A DNA stretch of 9,833 nt, taken from the NCBI GenBank assembly GCA_051881655.1, contig JBJEQH010000162.1, forward strand, positions 1 to 9,833. The letters are read 5' to 3'. The notes below the pieces were generated by a model. It saw only the letters and a list, made by a program, of their open reading frames with translations. It had not been told where the DNA came from and searched no databases. This DNA is from Heritagella sp051881655. Lineage in GTDB: Bacteria > Bacillota > Clostridia > Oscillospirales > Acutalibacteraceae. Of this stretch, positions 5,217 to 9,833 are shown one piece after another (position 1 is the first letter of the stretch; every line of letters starts with the position of its first letter). Position numbers and translations under genes: made by a program.

Positions 5217-6707
5217 TCAAAAATCCGTCTCCCCTTTATCCAGCCGATAAACGACAAAAGCGGATACGGTACCCACTCTCTGCCCATTCTCTTCGATATA
5301 GTGATACGCCTCCCAGGGCATTTGAATACAGTGACTGCTGTCCTCCGGAAGCAGGAACAAACTGCCGGGCGGCGTGTCGGTCACACACTCCACCGGATCC
5401 TTCAACCCCAGATTTCCCACCAGGAACATATCGAGATACTTATGATAACAATCTACCGGCAACAGATAGGCCACCGCGAAGCTGTCCAGAATGTATACTT
5501 CTCTGCCCTCTTCCCTCCATTTTTCGATTTCGACTGTGACCAGCCGGATCTCCTCTTCGCGCTTTTCCTCCATCCAGATTCCCGCATAGTGGGAGTGCCG
5601 GCTGAGCACGGCAGGCGGTCCGATTTGCACAGCGATCACCGGTACTGCCATCCATACCGCCATAAGTACGGCGGGCAGGGTCCGAAAGAGAACCCGCGCA
5701 GCCCGAAGCGAAAAGAAAGAGGTCGGAATCAAATAATAGAGCAAAAGCAGAATGGAAATCGAAGAAACGCTCACATGATACGCATTGGAGAGAGGATAAA
5801 TATTTATTATACCGGCCACTGCCATGGTCAGCGCCCCGGCCAGCTTTTCACCCTGCACGGTTTTGCGCCAGGAAATGGCCCCCGCTATCGCGGCCGCCAA
5901 AATCAACAGCAGAAGGACTCCGGCCGCAAACTGTATGGGATTTTCCAGCATAAACCGCCAATAAGAATACCGGTGAGAAAAGGTGCCGATACTGAACACC
6001 GCCATATCCAGGAAGTCCCTGAAAGTACCGCTGATGAGCAGATAGAACAAAAACAGAAAGCAGGGGATCGAGGTGCCAACCAACCGCCAGAATGCCAGCC
6101 GGCCATAGCGCTTGTGCAGCCGGCGGGAAGCAAACCAGAGCGAACCCAGGGAAAACAACGCCAGAACGGTGCCCGTGCTCTGCTTGCACATCATGGCAAG
6201 GCCGCCCAGAACCCCTAAAAAAATCTGATAGACAGGTTTTTCATATCTGTCCGGATCCGCATCCGCTTCCAGATCCCGCCAGAGAATCGTAATTTGGAAA
6301 AACAGGAGAAGACAATTATACTCCCAAAAGACATTCCAGAAAAGAAATGCCAGAAAAAGGAAGGGAAGCACCATCGAGGCTGCCGGAGGAATCTGCAGGG
6401 TACGGCCGATCCGATACAAAATCCACATGATCCCGATGAACAGAACAACCCCCAGCAGACGCAGGACAATCAGCTCTTTTCCAAACAAAGCCAGAACCCC
6501 GCCGGACAGAAAACAGGAAAAGGGTGTTTGCAGCATATTGAAATCGCGGTATGGCAGCAGGCCATCCGCCACATTCTTGGCAAAAGTGAAGTTCCAGTAT
6601 TCATCATAATTTTCCGCCGTACGGAACCAGGCACAGAACAGAGCCGGAATAAGAAAACACAGCAGCACCTTTCCGTTTTCGATCCGGGTTCTCCTTTTTT
6701 CCTCCAT
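5217..6707 (-). CDS. Multi-pass membrane glycosyltransferase of GT-C type (ArnT/PMT-like)
   Basis: The 496-residue protein has a short basic N-terminus, about ten hydrophobic segments between residues 13 and 380, and a soluble tail of roughly 110 residues. The first extracytoplasmic loop carries an acidic pair, Asp35-Glu36, in ENYDEYWN, followed by GLLPYRDFNMLQTP. This arrangement is typical of GT-C enzymes that transfer sugars from lipid-phosphate donors outside the membrane. MCKQSTG, at the end of a later segment, is also common in the family. Donor and acceptor cannot be told from the sequence; a wall polymer or glycolipid is likely. The start at 6705-6707 follows GGAGG with a 5-nt gap. 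An in-frame ATG at 6791 is rejected because it would translate through the mreB terminator. It lies 80 nt downstream of the MreB homologue and has its own terminator. Confidence 0.8.
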   Translation of the reverse strand: MEEKRRTRIENGKVLLCFLIPALFCAWFRTAENYDEYWNFTFAKNVADGLLPYRDFNMLQTPFSCFLSGGVLALFGKELIVLRLLGVVLFIGIMWILYRIGRTLQIPPAASMVLPFLFLAFLFWNVFWEYNCLLLFFQITILWRDLEADADPDRYEKPVYQIFLGVLGGLAMMCKQSTGTVLALFSLGSLWFASRRLHKRYGRLAFWRLVGTSIPCFLFLFYLLISGTFRDFLDMAVFSIGTFSHRYSYWRFMLENPIQFAAGVLLLLILAAAIAGAISWRKTVQGEKLAGALTMAVAGIINIYPLSNAYHVSVSSISILLLLYYLIPTSFFSLRAARVLFRTLPAVLMAVWMAVPVIAVQIGPPAVLSRHSHYAGIWMEEKREEEIRLVTVEIEKWREEGREVYILDSFAVAYLLPVDCYHKYLDMFLVGNLGLKDPVECVTDTPPGSLFLLPEDSSHCIQMPWEAYHYIEENGQRVGTVSAFVVYRLDKGETDF

Positions 6708-6717
6708 TTTTTCCTCC

Positions 6718-6736
6718 CTTTGACAAGCTTTGACAA
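6718..6736. repeat. Tandem CTTTGACAA repeat between terminator and glycosyltransferase start
   Basis: CTTTGACAA occurs at 6718-6726 and 6728-6736, a 10-bp period. It fills the gap between the terminator T run and the ribosome binding site. On the plus strand each copy holds TTGACA, but no -10 element follows at the right distance, so a plus-strand promoter is not supported. It may be a leader or protein-binding repeat, or the trace of a small duplication. Confidence 0.45.
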
Positions 6737-6769
6737 AAAACGCGCCCGAATGTCTCCGGCGCGTTTTTT
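6735..6769 (-). terminator. Symmetrical terminator downstream of the mreB-like gene
   Basis: AAAAAACGCGCC (6735-6746) and GGCGCGTTTTTT (6758-6769) form a perfect 12-pair stem around an 11-nt loop. The T run works on either strand. Here it follows the mreB-like stop codon by about 20 nt and precedes the glycosyltransferase by 27 nt, so that gene seems to depend on readthrough or on a promoter overlapping this hairpin. Confidence 0.88.
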
Positions 6770-6787
6770 CCCAGCGTTTAGCCGCTC

Positions 6788-7813
6788 TCAATAAGCAGCG
6801 GACAGAGGATTCAGAACCCCGTACTGCTTATTCTCCATATCATCAATAAACCGGGTGGCTTTTCCGGCCCCCACTACCACACAATTCTCCGGTTCCTCGG
6901 GGACCAATACCGGGACACGCGTTTCTTTATACAGCAGTGTATCAAACCCGCGCAAACGGGCCGATCCGCCGGTGAGGTACAAGCCATCCTCATAGATGTC
7001 CCCCATCAGCTCCGGCGGGGTCATCTCCAGCGTGCTCTGAACCGCCCGCACGATGTCCATCGCAGGCTCAAGCAGTGCCTCCATCAGCTCTGTGCCGGTC
7101 ACATCGACCCACTGCGGCAAACCGGTAAGGGCATTGCGCCCCTTTACCCGGCAAGTATACACTTCTTCCTGCGGAGAGACACAGCCGGCCTCGATCTTCG
7201 CCTGCTCCGCCATGCGCTTTCCGATAATCAGCCCGTATTTCCGGCGAACATAACGGATAATGCTATCGTCAAAGGCATCCCCTGCCGTCTGAACCGACTG
7301 GGATACCGCAATTCCCGCCAAGGACATAACAGCCATATCCGTGGTACCGCAGCCCACATCCACCACGAAAACACCGTGGGGTTTGGCGATATCCACCCCG
7401 GCGCCAATCGCAGCCGCAACGGGCTCTTCAATCAGGCAAATACGCCGTACACCGGTCGAGCTGATCGCATCGACAACGGCCCGTTTCTGCACCTCGGTAA
7501 TGACACACGGAACGCTGACCACCACACGGGGCATAAAAACCGCGCTGCCGCCGACCTTCTTCATATAAACCGAGAGAATGTTCTGTGCCAGATCATAATC
7601 GGAAATCACACCGTTTACCAACGGATGGACCACCTGTACACGCTCACAGGTACGCCCCAGCATCTGATATGCCTCGCTGCCGGTTGCAATCACCTCTTCA
7701 CTGTCCAAATCCACGGCCGCAACCGCCGGCTCGTGGAGAACCAATCCCTTTCCGTACAGATAAATCCGCACATTGGCTGTCCCAAGATCAATGCCAATAT
7801 CTGTTCCCGGCAC
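6788..7813 (-). CDS. mreB: Rod shape-determining protein, MreB/Mbl family actin homologue
   Basis: MreB-family proteins form membrane-bound ATP-dependent filaments that guide side-wall peptidoglycan synthesis. The actin-fold nucleotide motifs are visible in order: GIDLGTANV (phosphate 1) near the N-terminus, VDVGCGTTDMAV (phosphate 2) in the middle, and LTGGSARLRGFD (adenosine) toward the C-terminus. I prefer the GTG at 7811-7813, which gives MPGTDIGIDLGTA (341 residues): it has AAGGGGG about 9 nt upstream and matches the usual MreB N-terminus. The ATG at 7835-7837 would add eight residues, but has no proper site and lies almost on the predicted transcription start. No mreC or mreD follows, so this is more likely a paralogue of the Mbl/MreBH kind. 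Some usually conserved positions differ (GGSARL for the common GGGALL). Confidence 0.92.
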   Translation of the reverse strand: MPGTDIGIDLGTANVRIYLYGKGLVLHEPAVAAVDLDSEEVIATGSEAYQMLGRTCERVQVVHPLVNGVISDYDLAQNILSVYMKKVGGSAVFMPRVVVSVPCVITEVQKRAVVDAISSTGVRRICLIEEPVAAAIGAGVDIAKPHGVFVVDVGCGTTDMAVMSLAGIAVSQSVQTAGDAFDDSIIRYVRRKYGLIIGKRMAEQAKIEAGCVSPQEEVYTCRVKGRNALTGLPQWVDVTGTELMEALLEPAMDIVRAVQSTLEMTPPELMGDIYEDGLYLTGGSARLRGFDTLLYKETRVPVLVPEEPENCVVVGAGKATRFIDDMENKQYGVLNPLSAAY

Positions 7814-7845
7814 GCCTGCTCTCCCCCTTCTTATCATTTCTCTCT

Positions 7846-7874
7846 ATTATAGTATACCTTTTTCCCCATTGCAA
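7846..7874 (-). promoter_or_regulatory. Promoter of the mreB-like gene, overlapping the end of comF
   Basis: On the minus strand, TTGCAA (7874-7869) and a perfect TATAAT (7851-7846) are spaced by 17 nt. The -10 element contains the comF stop codon TAA (7849-7847). Transcription would begin near 7839, just before the upstream ATG, which favours the GTG start at 7813 with a leader of about 25 nt. The gene can thus be expressed apart from recD2-comF. Confidence 0.65.
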
Positions 7875-8539
7875 CCTCGAATCGCGGCGGCCGCACCATA
7901 TACCTGTTGGGCCCCACCCCTGTACAGAAGCCCGCCGGCCTCCCTCATCGTAAAGCCCGTTGTGATAATATCGTCCACCAGCAGAACCCGCTTTCCCCGG
8001 CAATCCCCCTGCAATTGGTACACGCCCCGGACATTTTTCTCCCTTTGGCTGCGGGACAGATCATGCTGCGGCTGGTTATGGCGCACCTTACACAGAAGGG
8101 GCTCGACCGGAATGTCCAGGCGCTTTCCCACCCGTTTTGCCAGCAGCATCGCCTGATCATAGCCGCGCTCTTTCACCCTCTGTCCGGATGTGGGAACATA
8201 GGTAATCACATCAATCGACCGGGAGAGCGGCACTGCCACGCTGGCAATCGCATCCCCGAAAAACCGGAAGAATTCCGGATGGTTGTAAAACTTATAGAGC
8301 AGCAGAGCATGGCGGATCTCCTTTTCATAGGGATAGGGCGCGATCGCCTGCCAAAATTCATGTTCCACCACCGGCAGTGGCATTTGAAAGGCACGCGCCG
8401 GATTCTTCTCCCGGCAGGCGGGGCAAAGCCAATGACCGGCCCCGTGTTTTCTGCCGCACAGCGGACAGACAATGGGAAAAAGAACGTGCCAGATCCGCTC
8501 TGTGCGCCGCATAGGCAGCCATTCAACCCGATCAGGCAT
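7847..8539 (-). CDS. comF: ComF family protein (phosphoribosyltransferase-like, zinc-binding)
   Basis: ComF helps natural transformation in many bacteria, acting at the inner face of the membrane with DNA-uptake and single-strand-processing proteins. The 230-residue product has the usual layout: an N-terminal four-cysteine zinc site (CPLC at 25-28 and CPAC at 39-42), VPTSGQRVKERGYDQA (115-130), the family QxxL..R..N stretch around 158-169, and the PRPP-binding loop VLLVDDIITTG (185-195). The start ATG at 8537-8539 follows AGGAGGGG about 8 nt upstream and overlaps the end of recD2 by 8 nt, which implies translational coupling. A role in competence here is only inferred: ComF homologues also occur in bacteria not known to be transformable, and no other com gene is in the window. 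Confidence 0.93.
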   Translation of the reverse strand: MPDRVEWLPMRRTERIWHVLFPIVCPLCGRKHGAGHWLCPACREKNPARAFQMPLPVVEHEFWQAIAPYPYEKEIRHALLLYKFYNHPEFFRFFGDAIASVAVPLSRSIDVITYVPTSGQRVKERGYDQAMLLAKRVGKRLDIPVEPLLCKVRHNQPQHDLSRSQREKNVRGVYQLQGDCRGKRVLLVDDIITTGFTMREAGGLLYRGGAQQVYGAAAAIRGCNGEKGIL

Positions 8540-9833
8540 GCTTTTCCCCTCCTGTCAGGAAAAGACACAGCGCCGAATAACGCTTGGTCTTTCGGTTATT
8601 CTCCACCATCTGATAGATGCATTCCCTTTCCCCCACCAGAATCAGAAGATTTTTAGCGCGGGTGATCGCCGTATACAGCAAATTCCGGTACGATAATTGT
8701 TTGGGGCCGGGAAACATGGGCAGGATCACCGCCGGAAACTCATTTCCCTGGCTTTTATGGACGGTCATCGCATAGGCAAGTTCCAGTTCTCCCGCATGAT
8801 CCAAATCATAGAGAACCTCTTTCTCGTCGATCATCACCGTAAGGGAACCGCCTTTTTTATCCACTTCCGTCAGAATTCCCACGTCGCCGTTAAAAATTCC
8901 CTCTCCGGTGGTTCCATCTTCTTTGCTCCAGGGCAGATCATAGTCATTTTTGATCTGCATAACCTTATCGCCTTCCCGCAGGATCACGCCGTCCACTTTG
9001 ATCTCCCTTTTTCCCTTTTCGGCGGGGTTCAGCACCTCCTGAAGCCGGCGGTTCATCTCTATGGTTCCCAGTTCTCCCTTCCGGCCGGGGCACAGTACCT
9101 GAATATCCTGCCATATGGTGTACCCATAACTTTTGGGCAGGCGGCGCACGCACAAATCGATAATCGTGCGGGCCAGCGCGCCGCTCTCATAAAACGGCAG
9201 ATAGAAAAAGTCATTGTCGTGCCGGTTCAAAACCGGCTTTTCTCCATGTACAATGCGGTGGGCATTGGTAACAATCAGGCTCTGCATAGACTGGCGGAAA
9301 ATCTCGCAAAGCTGCACGGTGGGAAACAGGCCGCTGGCCAGTAAATCCCCCAGTACATTCCCCGCCCCCACGGACGGAAGCTGTTCGCAGTCCCCCACCA
9401 GAATCAGCCGGCACGAGAGCGGCAGTGCCCGCAGAAGAGCCGCAAACAACTGGCTGTCCACCATGGAGAGCTCGTCCACAATCAGCGCATCACATTCCAG
9501 GGGATCTCTCTCGTTTTTCATAAAAACCGGCCGGTCCTGGGCGTCCCAGGCAACCTGCAGCATACGGTGAATCGTTTTGGCGTCTTCCCCTGTCACCTCC
9601 GCCATTCGTTTGGCCGCCCGTCCGGTGGGGGCCGCCAATAAAACGGTCTGGCCGCAGCTTTTCAGGATGCGGATCACCGCGTTGAGCGTGGTCGTTTTTC
9701 CCGTTCCGGGCCCACCGGTCAGCAGCAGCAGCCCATTCTGCAGGGCCAGGCGGATCGCCTGTTTCTGCTCCTGGGCATAGGTAATCCCATTCTCCTTTTC
9801 AATCTGCGAAATGGAGGCATCCACATCCACAAT
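8532..9833 (-). CDS. recD2: RecD2 family DNA helicase (partial, N-terminal part outside the window)
   Basis: This is the last 433 residues of a 5'-3' superfamily 1B DNA helicase. RecD2 proteins are usually 720-750 residues, so about 300 lie beyond the edge. In order are Walker A GGPGTGKTTT (9713 downward), APTGRAAKRM (motif Ia), Walker B VDELSMVD, GDCEQLPSVGAG (motif III), an SH3-like insert around EGIFNGDVGIL, and the C-terminal MTVHKSQGNEFP and YTAITRAKNLLILVG (motifs V-VI). The GTG at 9828-9830 is an internal Val codon and not a start: the frame continues through ATT at the edge, and RecD2 needs its N-terminal helix-hairpin-helix region. Unlike RecD of RecBCD, RecD2 works without RecB and RecC in genome maintenance. 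The gene overlaps comF by 8 nt; the two are likely one transcript. Confidence 0.96.
   Translation of the reverse strand: MVDVDASISQIEKENGITYAQEQKQAIRLALQNGLLLLTGGPGTGKTTTLNAVIRILKSCGQTVLLAAPTGRAAKRMAEVTGEDAKTIHRMLQVAWDAQDRPVFMKNERDPLECDALIVDELSMVDSQLFAALLRALPLSCRLILVGDCEQLPSVGAGNVLGDLLASGLFPTVQLCEIFRQSMQSLIVTNAHRIVHGEKPVLNRHDNDFFYLPFYESGALARTIIDLCVRRLPKSYGYTIWQDIQVLCPGRKGELGTIEMNRRLQEVLNPAEKGKREIKVDGVILREGDKVMQIKNDYDLPWSKEDGTTGEGIFNGDVGILTEVDKKGGSLTVMIDEKEVLYDLDHAGELELAYAMTVHKSQGNEFPAVILPMFPGPKQLSYRNLLYTAITRAKNLLILVGERECIYQMVENNRKTKRYSALCLFLTGGEKHA

Noticed and set aside
5181..6218. A 345-codon plus-strand open frame opposite the glycosyltransferase gene
   Set aside because: The product is Arg/Gln/Pro/His-rich without domains, and covers a coherent membrane protein on the other strand.
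6718..6752. A plus-strand promoter from the two TTGACA copies
   Set aside because: No -10-like hexamer lies 16-18 nt downstream of either copy, and there is no plus-strand gene to serve.
6708..6791. A longer glycosyltransferase starting at 6791
   Set aside because: The extension would overlap the mreB stop and translate through a 12-pair terminator, while the ATG at 6707 has a GGAGG site 5 nt upstream.
1..9833. tRNA, rRNA, CRISPR, insertion sequence or phage genes
   Set aside because: No cloverleaf, repeat-spacer pattern, terminal inverted repeats with transposase, or phage-type protein was seen in any gap.

Overview
The window looks like chromosome from a Gram-positive anaerobe of the class Clostridia, probably an Oscillospirales/Ruminococcaceae-type gut bacterium. 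This is inferred from gene families and not from a marker gene. The clues are a 443-residue GSI-alpha glutamine synthetase followed by an ANTAR-domain regulator, a hexameric glutamate dehydrogenase that matches Clostridium symbiosum GDH position for position at its key residues, dapF followed by what looks like dapL, RecD2 (the RecD of bacteria without RecBC), a recD2-comF overlap, strong GGAGG-type ribosome binding sites and moderately high GC. No rRNA, tRNA, CRISPR array, insertion sequence or prophage gene was seen.

Left part (1-2918, minus strand): glnA, an ANTAR regulator and dapF run in one direction with gaps of about 50 nt. The first five codons of the next gene, probably dapL, lie at the window edge, preceded by a possible 19-codon ORF. 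This unit links ammonium assimilation to lysine/diaminopimelate synthesis. A 555-bp intergenic region (2919-3473) separates glnA from the divergent gdhA. It holds a near-consensus promoter and a roughly 175-nt structured leader for glnA, and a weaker promoter and a two-hairpin leader for gdhA. glnA and gdhA are the two main ammonium-assimilation routes, so the region is a candidate nitrogen-control hub, and the ANTAR protein (an RNA-binding antiterminator family) is a natural candidate regulator.

Centre (3474-5216): gdhA on the plus strand, ending in an unusually elaborate set of three terminator-like hairpins. A gene-poor stretch follows, holding a 41-codon protein-like open frame without a start codon and the terminator of the convergent gene.

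Right part (5217-9833, minus strand): in transcription order, the 3' part of recD2 (5' end outside the window), comF overlapping it by 8 nt, a MreB/Mbl-type actin homologue with its own promoter built into the comF stop codon, a symmetrical terminator, and a multi-pass GT-C-type glycosyltransferase. These cover DNA repair or competence-type DNA processing and cell-envelope growth.

The genes are ordinary families. The most interesting material is regulatory: the attenuator-like glnA leader beside a gene for an ANTAR protein whose receiver domain has lost its phosphoacceptor, the gdhA leader with alternative pairings, and several palindromes or small ORFs in gaps.
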